Assembly (NCBI GenBank): GCA_040755755.1 | Contig: JBFLZW010000055.1 | Location: 62,001-126,000 of the forward strand | Reading direction: 5' to 3' | Source: a bacterium | GTDB taxonomy: Bacteria; SZUA-182; DTGQ01 | Length of the DNA stretch: 64,000 bases | Part shown: positions 35,930 to 44,179 of the stretch, piece by piece | Numbering within the stretch: the first letter of the stretch is position 1 | Layout: each line of letters opens with the position of its first letter | Notes under the pieces: model-generated | What the model saw: the letters and a program-made list of their open reading frames with translations, nothing else | Databases searched by the model: none | Told to the model about the DNA's origin: nothing | Made by a program: the position numbers and the translations under genes

Positions 35930-36547
35930 ATGGCTCACATCTTTTTTGAAAGGCTTGAAAACCGGCAAAGCACCCAATCGCTGTATGCAGGGTATGGAAT
36001 ACCTGCCACTACACCGAGGCTCTATTATGGGATTCAGACCACTGACACGGCAACCTATTACGGGGTGGGAGTGCAGACAACTTCACAATATAACCCTCTT
36101 CTTTACCCATCCTTCGGCAGCTACCCCTGGGGCGGGTGGAGCAGTTGGGGTTACGGATATGGATACAATCCGTATGGATTTGGCAGCTATTCCCTGTTCA
36201 ATCCCATCGCCCTTTGGAATAATCCCTTCACTCCATACGCCTCCCCCTGGGCAAATCCCTTCTCGAACCTGTGGGGCGGCATCAGTAACCTATTCTCTCC
36301 CTTGTGGAATATCTTCGGGGGGCTTTTCGGCTGGCAGTCCTCTCCCTGGTCTGGGTATCCTGTTTCTCCAGGGTCATATACACCCGATCCCGGAGGGGCT
36401 GTAGCAATCTATGCCGCTCCGATCAGCGGTCCGATTGCTCTCTATGCAATCGATCTGCCTTCAACAAGCACGTCTTATTCACCGCCTGGCTCTACCGTGT
36501 GGGCACTCTATGGGATCAGCCAGCCGGTCTCGAGCTGGCCTTATTAA
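35930..36547 (+). CDS. Putative RiPP precursor 3 (YYG and aromatic-rich)
   Basis: The 205-residue protein begins MAHIFFERLENRQSTQSLY, nearly identical to precursors 1 and 2, after an AAGGAGG site. The rest is rich in Tyr, Trp, Gly, Pro and Asn: LYYGIQ, TYYGVG, WSSWGYGYGYNPYG, SPLWNIFGGLFGW and a C-terminal ALYGISQPVSSWPY. The SPLWN block and LYA...LP segment align with precursor 1, while the middle differs, as expected of a conserved leader with a diversifying core. It is the last of the three tandem copies. If it is not a RiPP precursor, an aromatic-rich surface protein is the main alternative. Confidence 0.72.
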   Translation: MAHIFFERLENRQSTQSLYAGYGIPATTPRLYYGIQTTDTATYYGVGVQTTSQYNPLLYPSFGSYPWGGWSSWGYGYGYNPYGFGSYSLFNPIALWNNPFTPYASPWANPFSNLWGGISNLFSPLWNIFGGLFGWQSSPWSGYPVSPGSYTPDPGGAVAIYAAPISGPIALYAIDLPSTSTSYSPPGSTVWALYGISQPVSSWPY

Positions 36548-36799
36548 ATAAGGACGCTCATAGCAGTACGATCACACCTTTTAAAAGTGATCAGCCCCCT
36601 GGAGGGTGGTGTGTTCACAATCTATGACCTGTTCATAATTTTTATGATATTTTCCCGTAATGAATGGAGAGAGTCATCGTCTATAGAGGCAAAATGGTTT
36701 AGATAATGAAATAAAGAAAAAAATCGAAAATTCAGGTAATTTCCTTTGCCCTCCCTTGATAAGAGGAGTTAAACACTCCCATTTATCATCCCCTAGAAC

Positions 36800-36843
36800 G
36801 GGGCCATCAACCCAAAAATTTTGGCCGTTGATGGCCCCTTTTT
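36800..36843. terminator. Intrinsic terminator between convergent units
   Basis: GGGGCCATCAAC (36800-36811) pairs with GTTGATGGCCCC (36827-36838), followed by a T-tract into 36843. A is rich on the opposite side within the loop. It can end the precursor transcript and overlaps the 3' end of the M48 gene on the other strand. Confidence 0.85.
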
Positions 36844-37993
36844 ATTTTTGGGCAGGTTGTTGGGCCTGTTCTACCGCCTCAATCACATACCGGACCGAAG
36901 GAAGTGTCTGGGAGAGGGGTATTTCCCCTTTCAAGTATTTTAGCGTGTTGGTAACGATTTCAATCCGCTCCGGATCCGAAGGGTGGGATTGAAAGATGGG
37001 GAAAAGCTGAGTAATAGACTGGGCGTAGTTTTTATACACCTGATGATACTGCTGAGATTGCCTGTCATGCTGATTCTGGCTTTTTTTGAGCTGCTCTTCA
37101 GCCTGCTGAAGCTGCCGGCGGGCATCGGGAGAATCGGGTCTGGCCTGAAGCTGCCGATAAGAAGCATCATAGGCGAGCTTTCTCTGCTCCAGTTCACGGG
37201 CTGACTGCTGCAAGCTCGAATAGCTTCCCCGAAGCTCTTTTTCCTTCTCCTGCTTCACCTGGCTGGCCTGCTGACTCATCCTGGCAAAAAAATCCTCAAA
37301 GCCAAGAGGGTTATAGCCGGCCCGGTAAGTATACATTACCGCCAGAATATCCGCCTCCCGCTCGTGTCTTCGGGAGTAGCCGGAGGAGAGCGCCTGATTG
37401 GTCAGACCGATCAGTTGATCCGCGGTCTGATTTTGAAAGGCAACATTAGCCAGAACTGCACCAATGGTAGGAAGGAACATTGACCGTTGCTCTCTCTGCA
37501 GGTGGGCCCCGATTCCATGAGCCATTTCATGGGCCAGAATTCCAGCCAGCTCATCGTCGCTCTTGACATAATCAATCAAACCCGTGTAGACGTACAGCAA
37601 TTCTCCGCCGGTATTGAAAGCATTGACCTGCTTGCTTTCGATAATCTTGACCCGGAATGGAATCTGCGGAGCATGAGACACAGCCCTGAGGCGGTCAACC
37701 ATGGTTTGCAGCCTCTTGTTGAGAGCGGGATCGTTATTCAGCCGCTGACCTTCGGTTACCTTGGGATCTACAGCCGCAGCCTGACCCATGGCATCATCCC
37801 ACTGGGCCGGAGCGCGGGTCAATGCTGCCGTCAGATCCTGCGCCGGTTCAAGTCCCAATGAGCTTTTGACCTGCCGGCTCACTTCAGCACAACCAGACAG
37901 GGAAAGAAAAACCCACAATACAAAAATCCAGGTTGCCACCTGGAACCCTTGATAGGCAGTCCTTATTTTCCTCTGAGGCCTTATCATAGCCAT
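36842..37993 (-). CDS. M48-family metalloprotease, lipoprotein
   Basis: The 383-residue protein has a signal sequence ending in a lipobox-like LSLSGC, so it is probably a membrane-anchored lipoprotein of the cell envelope. The zinc site is HEMAHGIGAH (about residue 160) with a third ligand in EREADILAV. This fits the LoiP/BepA branch of M48 proteases that act in outer-membrane quality control. A Gln/Lys-rich coiled segment follows (residues 250-330). It converges on the precursor genes; a role in trimming exported peptides is possible but unsupported beyond closeness. Confidence 0.88.
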   Translation of the reverse strand: MAMIRPQRKIRTAYQGFQVATWIFVLWVFLSLSGCAEVSRQVKSSLGLEPAQDLTAALTRAPAQWDDAMGQAAAVDPKVTEGQRLNNDPALNKRLQTMVDRLRAVSHAPQIPFRVKIIESKQVNAFNTGGELLYVYTGLIDYVKSDDELAGILAHEMAHGIGAHLQREQRSMFLPTIGAVLANVAFQNQTADQLIGLTNQALSSGYSRRHEREADILAVMYTYRAGYNPLGFEDFFARMSQQASQVKQEKEKELRGSYSSLQQSARELEQRKLAYDASYRQLQARPDSPDARRQLQQAEEQLKKSQNQHDRQSQQYHQVYKNYAQSITQLFPIFQSHPSDPERIEIVTNTLKYLKGEIPLSQTLPSVRYVIEAVEQAQQPAQK

Positions 37994-38124
37994 CTCGCTT
38001 CCCTCCCTTATGTTTGTTAGGATTCAGCAGCCAGGAGCTAATATTCTGACTCCTCTAGTATATCGTTACTCTACCATAAAAAAAACGGATCGGTCTACAG
38101 GAAAAAATGCTCTCACCTGGCAAA

Positions 38125-38165
38125 GCAAAAGGGGTGAGCCCGGAAATGAAGCTCACCCCTTTTGC
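38125..38165 (-). terminator. Hairpin terminator downstream of the LYG-repeat gene
   Basis: GCAAAAGGGGTGAGC (38125-38139) and GCTCACCCCTTTTGC (38151-38165) form a perfect 15-bp stem with an 11-base loop. The stem contains T-rich ends on both strands. It follows the LYG-repeat protein gene on the minus strand. Confidence 0.7.
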
Positions 38166-38193
38166 CTTCTCGCAAAAACCGATAGTTAACTTC

Positions 38194-39030
38194 TTATATT
38201 GTCGGAACAACACTCAAGCTTACATTAAATTCTCCCGTGTCAGATTTGAGGAAGAGAGCATCATGGATAAGATAAGTTCCGGTCATGAAAGAGGCGCTGA
38301 CCAGCGTGCAGGTCAAGTCTTCATAATATGTTACCAGGGATACCGGATCGAGGTAGGAGCCGCTCAGGGTAAAGGGACTTCCAAGATATGCGCCAGATAC
38401 ATTGATTGGGATCGGGATCAGTTTATTCAGGAGCAGCCCGGCAGTTCCTGAAACGGTCCTGGTGAGAGTATTATAGACCAGGTTCATATTGCAGATTCCC
38501 CCCTTAAGGCTGATATAGCTGAGCCAGGTACCACTCCAGGTTCCGGTTGGATTGATAAGCCCTCCACCTCCGCCAAGGAGAGTAGTCGTCAGGGTAGTCA
38601 GGGCAGCCGGTGAGCGAACCGGCTCGACCAATGGCAAAGTGTCAGATGCAAGAGGATATCTTCCCAGTCCATACAGGCCTAATCCCAAGCCTCCGTATAA
38701 TCCGTAGAGTCCACCATATAACCCGCTGCCATAAAGGCCGTAGAGTCCACCTCCATACAAACCATAGCCATACAGCCCGCCGTAGATCGGAGAGCCATAC
38801 AGACCATAGAGTCCATAGAGTCCGTAGCCATACAGCCCGCCGTAGATCGGGGAGCCATACAGGCCATAGAGCCCACCGTAACCATACAGCCCGCCATACA
38901 GGGCATAGTCATAAATAGTTCCTAAGGGGACACCATAGTTATAGTAGGCCTGTCCGTTCAGAGGCACACAAACCAGGGCTGTCAGGCAAAAGAGAATAAC
39001 AGCTCCTAACTTCACTTTGGATAACTGCAT
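38194..39030 (-). CDS. Secreted LYG/YGG-repeat protein
   Basis: The 278-residue protein has a signal peptide (VILFCLTALVCVPLNGQA) and then about 100 residues built of GLYGYGLYGLYG and SPIYGG repeats. A 36-bp-scale DNA repeat is visible in the gene. The C-terminal 130 residues are a different, Thr/Leu/Ser-rich beta-type domain. Tyr-Gly repeats of this kind form flexible or aggregating structural regions in known secreted proteins. It has no MAHIFFE leader, yet its LYG units resemble those of the precursor genes 2-4 kb away. Function unknown; a surface structural or adhesive role is a guess. Confidence 0.75.
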   Translation of the reverse strand: MQLSKVKLGAVILFCLTALVCVPLNGQAYYNYGVPLGTIYDYALYGGLYGYGGLYGLYGSPIYGGLYGYGLYGLYGLYGSPIYGGLYGYGLYGGGLYGLYGSGLYGGLYGLYGGLGLGLYGLGRYPLASDTLPLVEPVRSPAALTTLTTTLLGGGGGLINPTGTWSGTWLSYISLKGGICNMNLVYNTLTRTVSGTAGLLLNKLIPIPINVSGAYLGSPFTLSGSYLDPVSLVTYYEDLTCTLVSASFMTGTYLIHDALFLKSDTGEFNVSLSVVPTI

Positions 39031-39490
39031 AATTTACCTCCTTTAAACATAAAATCTTTAAGTATCCAATTGCCTGGATAAATCAAAAGAACTTAAAAGT
39101 AGTCTGCCTTGCCTTACCACCTCCTCTGATTAAGAACGTAATAGTATTATCTTTTCACTCAAACTAGTGCTCAATTGCATTTGGAAATCAAAGGAACATT
39201 CACTATAACAGCGGAAAAAACTCGACTTTGACGTTTATTGCCGAACCCCGGCACGGCCGGAATATTACAAGTTGCGAAAGAGATAAAAGCGAAGGGTTAT
39301 CAGAATCCTGGAGAATGAGTCAACGAGAAGATATCAGTGAGTCTCAACAAGTCAGCAATTCCTGCTAGATCATCAATCTACCCTCCCTCAACATATCGTA
39401 CGGCTAATGTATGGACTATAAATACAGACGGAAATCACCTTTCTCATATTATATACCGCCAAAATATTTCTTGACAAATTTATTTTAGCA
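39031..39490. other. Divergent intergenic region
   Basis: AT-rich, no gene seen. It should hold promoters for the LYG-repeat gene (minus) and pabB (plus). A perfect TTGACA at 39471-39476 lacks a good -10 at the usual spacing, so I do not call a promoter. Confidence 0.4.
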
Positions 39491-41113
39491 GTGGAATCAC
39501 TCTTTCAATTATGCTATGGTATCGAAATGATAATCCGGTCTCTTGATTATTACCTTGAACCTTTCCAGGTGGCCGCACATGTGGCTGAGCGGCCTGACTT
39601 TGCCTTTCTGGACAGCAGCGACCATCAGCATGGGCATGGTCGATGTTCGATAATCGCCCTTGAACCATTTCTTAAATTTTCCTATAACCAGGGGCAAAGC
39701 CAGCTTTCTTTCCTGAGACACACTGATCATGACCGGGACGATTCATCCTCTCAGATCACGGATGAGTTGTTCCCTTTCGACCTGATCAACCAGTTCACGG
39801 GCAGGGCGGGTGACCCATTCGGCACCCTGCGGAAATTACTGGCCATATTCCAAATTCCCGAACATCCAGCTTTTCCAATCCCGTTGGGAGCTTCGATTGG
39901 GTATATCTCATATGACCTTGGGGCGTCTCTGGAAGCAGAGGTACCGCTTCTTGATGGATTCCAGGAATGGCCGCAGATGGAGTGGAGATTCTACGATACT
40001 CTCCTGATCTTTGATCACCGTCAAAGGATTATCACTCTGGTTTCGACCGGCTTTCCCTTCCAGGGAGCACAGCAGGATCAGTGGGCGCAATTGCGGTTTT
40101 CCCGTTTTCTCGCTCTGCTGGAAAAAATTTCGGCTGAGGAAAGGGATTTTGAGGAGAATGGCAGGGATACGGGTAATTCCTTTTCCTTATGGCAAGATCC
40201 TGCTGACCTGCTGGTCAGCCCTCAGAGGCGTGACGTGCTGAGGTCCAATTTCACCGCTGTCTCCTACCAGGAATCGGTCAAAGTTATCAAGGAATATATC
40301 GCCCGTGGGGATGTCTATCAGGTAAACCTCTCCCAGCAATTCTCCTGCGAATCCGAAGAAGCGGGATTCGATATCTACCGGAAAATCCGCCGGGTCAACC
40401 GTGTTCCCTACGGGGGCTATCTTCGGTTCGGTCACCGGGAAATTCTCTGCTTCTCTATGGAGTGCTTTCTGCGGATGGAGGGCAGAAAGGTTCAAACCAG
40501 ACCGATCAAAGGGACATTGCCCAGGGGCAAAACCAGGCGGGAAGACCTTGCCCAGGCCAGGAAATTATGGCAGAGTGAGAAAGACCGGGCAGAGCTTTTG
40601 ATGGTGGTGGACATGGAAAGGAATGATCTTGGAAAGGTCTGCGATTATCACACCGTCCGGGTGGATCGGCTGTTTGAGGTGGAAAAATACGCCACTGTTT
40701 TTCATCTGGTATCGACCGTGAGCGGCCGATTACGACCTGAATTTGATCACCTGGACTGCCTTTTGGCCTGCTTTCCGGGAGGATCAATTACCGGCACGCC
40801 AAAGATCCGGGCCATGCAGGTTATCGCTGAGCTTGAGAAAATCAGGCGAGGGGTCTACTGCGGAGCACTTGGCTATTTTGGCTTTAATCGGATTTCCGAT
40901 TTCAATATTCCCATCCGGACCATCCTCAAGCAGGGGCCACGGCTTTGGTTCAATGCCGGAGGCGGAGTAGTGGCAGACTCAGATCCTTATCTTGAATACC
41001 TGGAAACCCTGCACAAGGTCCGGGCATTTCTGGCCTGCCTGCTGCAGGCCACCAGCCCGGTGCCGGGTGAGATATTCTCCTCAACTCTCAGAGGCGAAAA
41101 AGGAAGCTACTGA
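39491..41113 (+). CDS. pabB: Aminodeoxychorismate synthase component I
   Basis: Makes 4-amino-4-deoxychorismate for folate synthesis. The 540-residue protein contains VNLSQQFS, the PabB-specific PIKGTLPRG with the active-site Lys, RAELLMVVDMERNDLGKVC, PGGSITGTPKIRAMQVI and FNAGGGVVADSDP, all typical of the chorismate-binding domain. PIKGT separates it from anthranilate synthase TrpE. The annotated start is GTG; an in-frame ATG at 39527 would remove 12 residues and gives a more natural N-terminus. No pabA or pabC is adjacent. It overlaps the convergent small gene by 33 bases. Confidence 0.9.
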   Translation: MESLFQLCYGIEMIIRSLDYYLEPFQVAAHVAERPDFAFLDSSDHQHGHGRCSIIALEPFLKFSYNQGQSQLSFLRHTDHDRDDSSSQITDELFPFDLINQFTGRAGDPFGTLRKLLAIFQIPEHPAFPIPLGASIGYISYDLGASLEAEVPLLDGFQEWPQMEWRFYDTLLIFDHRQRIITLVSTGFPFQGAQQDQWAQLRFSRFLALLEKISAEERDFEENGRDTGNSFSLWQDPADLLVSPQRRDVLRSNFTAVSYQESVKVIKEYIARGDVYQVNLSQQFSCESEEAGFDIYRKIRRVNRVPYGGYLRFGHREILCFSMECFLRMEGRKVQTRPIKGTLPRGKTRREDLAQARKLWQSEKDRAELLMVVDMERNDLGKVCDYHTVRVDRLFEVEKYATVFHLVSTVSGRLRPEFDHLDCLLACFPGGSITGTPKIRAMQVIAELEKIRRGVYCGALGYFGFNRISDFNIPIRTILKQGPRLWFNAGGGVVADSDPYLEYLETLHKVRAFLACLLQATSPVPGEIFSSTLRGEKGSY

Positions 41114-41395
41114 CAGCGCCACCATAATAAAGCCTCCTGCGATGTACAAAATAAATGGCAGAGAGAAGCGGTCGATACTTCCCCCTCCCCCCAGAAACAG
41201 CTCTCGATTGGCAATGAATCCCCAATAAAAGCAGAAAACAAAGGAAACCGATAAGCCAAGGCGATATCTTTTCAAAAGCAGACAAAAGGAAATAATGGAC
41301 GTATAAAGCCCCATCTGCCATAAGGGAACCATCAATCTGTTGTTCCAGAGAAAAGCGCAGGGAACATTTCGCAGCAATTCTCCTATCTGACCCAT
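41081..41395 (-). CDS. Hypothetical small membrane protein
   Basis: The 104-residue protein has three hydrophobic segments (GLYTSIISFCLLLKRY, LGLSVSFVFCFYWGFI, LPFILYIAGGFIMVALSVASFF). It lies antiparallel to, and overlaps by 33 bases, the end of pabB. No family is recognised. Continuous hydrophobic periodicity supports a real gene. Confidence 0.55.
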   Translation of the reverse strand: MGQIGELLRNVPCAFLWNNRLMVPLWQMGLYTSIISFCLLLKRYRLGLSVSFVFCFYWGFIANRELFLGGGGSIDRFSLPFILYIAGGFIMVALSVASFFASES

Positions 41396-41711
41396 GCCAA
41401 TCTCCTCGTATTGTTATTAGAGTTAATTTTAGACCTTACTATCCTTATCGGAATCCCTGTCTCTGGTATCGGGGAGAGAGGAAAGGAAGTGAAGTAATCA
41501 AACCTTCTTCATAAATATGGCGTAGTTTATGCATCAAATAGCGACTAAAAGGAGGGCTATGAATCAAGGACCTCAACCTGATCTGAATTAACCAATACCA
41601 TTGGGGGGAAAGATAGGAGATGAACCGCAATAACAACATATTATCAAAGGATAGTTCCTAATACCTCACACATTGCCATTTTTTTCTGTAACAATCGAGT
41701 GGAGACAGGTT
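41396..41711. other. Gap upstream of the CO dehydrogenase gene
   Basis: No gene is seen. It lies between a divergent small gene and the CO dehydrogenase; a promoter is expected but I could not identify convincing elements. Confidence 0.35.
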
Positions 41712-43967
41712 ATGAAAGAAGATAAAAGTTTTATGAGCTTGTTACTGGACATGCTGAAAAATGGAAGTGTAAGCCGACGGAATTTCATTAAACTGGCGAC
41801 AGCATCAGGTATAACCCTTGCCGCAGCCGAAACTGTCATGGCTGCCCAGCCTACCGGATGGAGCTGCTTTGGCTGTCATAATCAGGCACCGTCATCACCA
41901 TCTTTTATACCTGACCAGATCACCGAGGATTTAAGGAAGCATGCAGACAGTCTTGGCATCGAGCTTGTCTGGGATAGAGGTGCTCCCTGCGAATGGTCTC
42001 ATAAAGGAACTGCCGGAGCCGCCGGGCTGTGTTGTTTCCGTTGTCAGATGGGGCCCTGTACTCTGGGAAAAGCTACGGGTGAGGAAAGAGGCACCTGCGG
42101 CGCTACCGCAGACATTATCGCTGCCCGTGATTTAATACGGCGTATTGCCGGGGGTACGGCTGCTCATGTCGAACATGCCAGGGCAGTAGCCAAGACACTG
42201 AAGGCAGTGGCCTTGGGAACGATTTCCGGCTACCATGTTGTAGATGTGGCAAAATTAGAGGCCATTTATACCGGATTAGGTTGCACGGGAGCAAATAAAG
42301 CACTTGCCGTAGCTGAAAAGAGTCTGGAAGACCTGGGAAAAAGCGAGGGAATTCCTGCATGGCTTGAATACCGGGCCAGCAGTGAACGGAAAAAGGTATG
42401 GGCGTCCCTGGGCATTCTCCCGACCGGTGCAGGTGCTGAAATCAGTGAAGCCCAGCACAGGACCCATATGGGTGTTGACGCTGACATGGCCCATCTGGCA
42501 ACGTGTGGCCTCAAACTCGGATTGGTTGACGGATATTGCGGAATGCATATGGCTACCAATCTGCAGGATGTCATTTTTGGTACTCCAGCCCTGACAACTG
42601 CCAAAGCAAACCTTACGGTAATCGAGAGAGATAAGATCAATCTGGTGGTCCACGGTCATGAGCCGATCTTATCGGAAAAGATCGTCGAGGCAGCCAATAC
42701 CTATAACAGCACCAGGCCATCTGTGCCAATTAATGTCGTAGGCATGTGTTGTACCGGAAATGAAGTCCTCATGAGAAAAGGTATTAATGCTGCCGGTACT
42801 ATGGTACAACAGGAATTAGCCATAGTTACCGGCGCGGTAGAGGCAATGGTGGTAGATGTCCAGTGCATTATTCCCAATGTACAAAGGGTCGCCTCACGGT
42901 TTCACACCAAAATAATCACTACCAATCCACACGCCAGGATTACCGGTGCTCTGCATATCGAATTCGAACCGCAAAATGCTGATTCGGTGGCCCGGGAAAT
43001 TGTACAAACCGCTGTTCAAAACTATCGGAATCGAGATCAATCCAAGGTGTATATTCCCGATATTCCTCCCAAGGATATTGTGGCTGGTTTCTCGGTTGAA
43101 CAAATCATTCAGGCCCTTGCAGCCATAAACCCGACCAGTCCCTTGAAACCATTGGTAGATAATATCGCTGCCAATAATATCCGGGGTATCGTTGCGGTCG
43201 TAGGCTGTGTCACTCCCCGTGATACCTACGGTTATCGCCATGTTACCATAACCAAAAGGCTTTTGGCGGAGAACATCCTGGTTGTCGGAACCGGGTGCTG
43301 GGGACATGTGGCTGGACAATATGGACTTCTCACCGCAGATCCTGCCTACCCCGGTGTGGGCGACGGGCTCAAAGCGGTTTTACAGGCGGTAGCAAAAGCA
43401 AATGGGCTCGAAGCTCTGCCAGCCTGCTGGCATATGGGATCGTGCGTGGATAACAGCAGAATCGAAGATGTGGTGAATGCGGTCGCCGGTTATTTAAACA
43501 TCAAGAACAGCCAGTTACCCATAGCTGCCTCCGCCCCTGAATTTATCACCGAAAAAGCTGTGTCTATCGGCACCTGGGCGGTCGATCTTGGCATCTTCAC
43601 CCATATCGGCGCTCAGCCCTATATCAGTGGAAGCCAAAATTTGGTTAATCTTCTGACTGATGGCGTGGAAACCCTTACCGGAGGAAAATTCTACGTAGAG
43701 CAGGATCCTGAAAAAGCTGCCGATACCCTGATAGGTGTGGTGAACGAAAAACGCCGGAATCTCGGCTTGCCGGTGACTGCCTGCAATGGCGATCTCAATG
43801 GAGACAAGCAGATCACCCCGGTGGATGCTCTGATTGCCTTCAAGTGCTATACGGAAGCTAAGCCTTGCCCGGATTGTGCTGATGTAAACAAGGATGGCGA
43901 GGTTACTCCAGCGGATGCTCTTTGCTTATTCCACAAGTACCTCCAAAAACCGAATTGCCTTGATTGA
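41712..43967 (+). CDS. Exported Ni-CO dehydrogenase (CooS-type) with dockerin
   Basis: From ATG 41712 (GGAG just upstream) the protein has 751 residues. It starts with a twin-arginine signal, SRRNFIK at residues 21-27 followed by a hydrophobic stretch and AAETVMAA. The body is the CooS family: LCCFRCQMGPC and GTCGA supply B-cluster cysteines. The C-cluster ligands are recognisable in VHGHEP, VVGMCCTGNE, VVDVQCIIP, VVGCVTP, GTGCWGHVAG and GSCVDNSR, and the EKAVSIG lysine is kept. The last 60 residues carry two dockerin/EF-hand motifs, DLNGDKQITPVD and DVNKDGEVTPAD. Known CooS enzymes are cytoplasmic; this one appears to be exported. No cooC, cooF or acs genes are near. Confidence 0.88.
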   Translation: MKEDKSFMSLLLDMLKNGSVSRRNFIKLATASGITLAAAETVMAAQPTGWSCFGCHNQAPSSPSFIPDQITEDLRKHADSLGIELVWDRGAPCEWSHKGTAGAAGLCCFRCQMGPCTLGKATGEERGTCGATADIIAARDLIRRIAGGTAAHVEHARAVAKTLKAVALGTISGYHVVDVAKLEAIYTGLGCTGANKALAVAEKSLEDLGKSEGIPAWLEYRASSERKKVWASLGILPTGAGAEISEAQHRTHMGVDADMAHLATCGLKLGLVDGYCGMHMATNLQDVIFGTPALTTAKANLTVIERDKINLVVHGHEPILSEKIVEAANTYNSTRPSVPINVVGMCCTGNEVLMRKGINAAGTMVQQELAIVTGAVEAMVVDVQCIIPNVQRVASRFHTKIITTNPHARITGALHIEFEPQNADSVAREIVQTAVQNYRNRDQSKVYIPDIPPKDIVAGFSVEQIIQALAAINPTSPLKPLVDNIAANNIRGIVAVVGCVTPRDTYGYRHVTITKRLLAENILVVGTGCWGHVAGQYGLLTADPAYPGVGDGLKAVLQAVAKANGLEALPACWHMGSCVDNSRIEDVVNAVAGYLNIKNSQLPIAASAPEFITEKAVSIGTWAVDLGIFTHIGAQPYISGSQNLVNLLTDGVETLTGGKFYVEQDPEKAADTLIGVVNEKRRNLGLPVTACNGDLNGDKQITPVDALIAFKCYTEAKPCPDCADVNKDGEVTPADALCLFHKYLQKPNCLD

Positions 43968-43982
43968 TCATTCGGAAAATCG

Positions 43983-44035
43983 GGGGCAGCTACCCCGCTT
44001 TTTAAAAAGCGGGGGGTAGCTGCCCCTTTTCTTTT
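43983..44035 (+). terminator. Strong intrinsic terminator
   Basis: A long stem (43983-44003 with 44004-44026), GGGGCAGCTACCCCGC pairing with GCGGGGGGTAGCTGCCCC, is followed by a TTTTCTTTTT tract. It ends the CO dehydrogenase transcript 16 bases after the stop codon. Confidence 0.9.
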
Positions 44036-44179
44036 TCGTGCTCTCCTGCTGAGAGTCTATCACAAAATGATCGGATATGCCGGTGGAAAATATCCGAAGG
44101 ATGAAGTACAATATATTGTGTGGCAATGAATTATTATCCTATAATAGCAGGATAACCAGACAAAGGAGCAAAGGAGAGT

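Noticed and set aside
39471-39500. TTGACA as part of a pabB promoter
   Set aside because: No acceptable -10 element lies 16-18 bases downstream.
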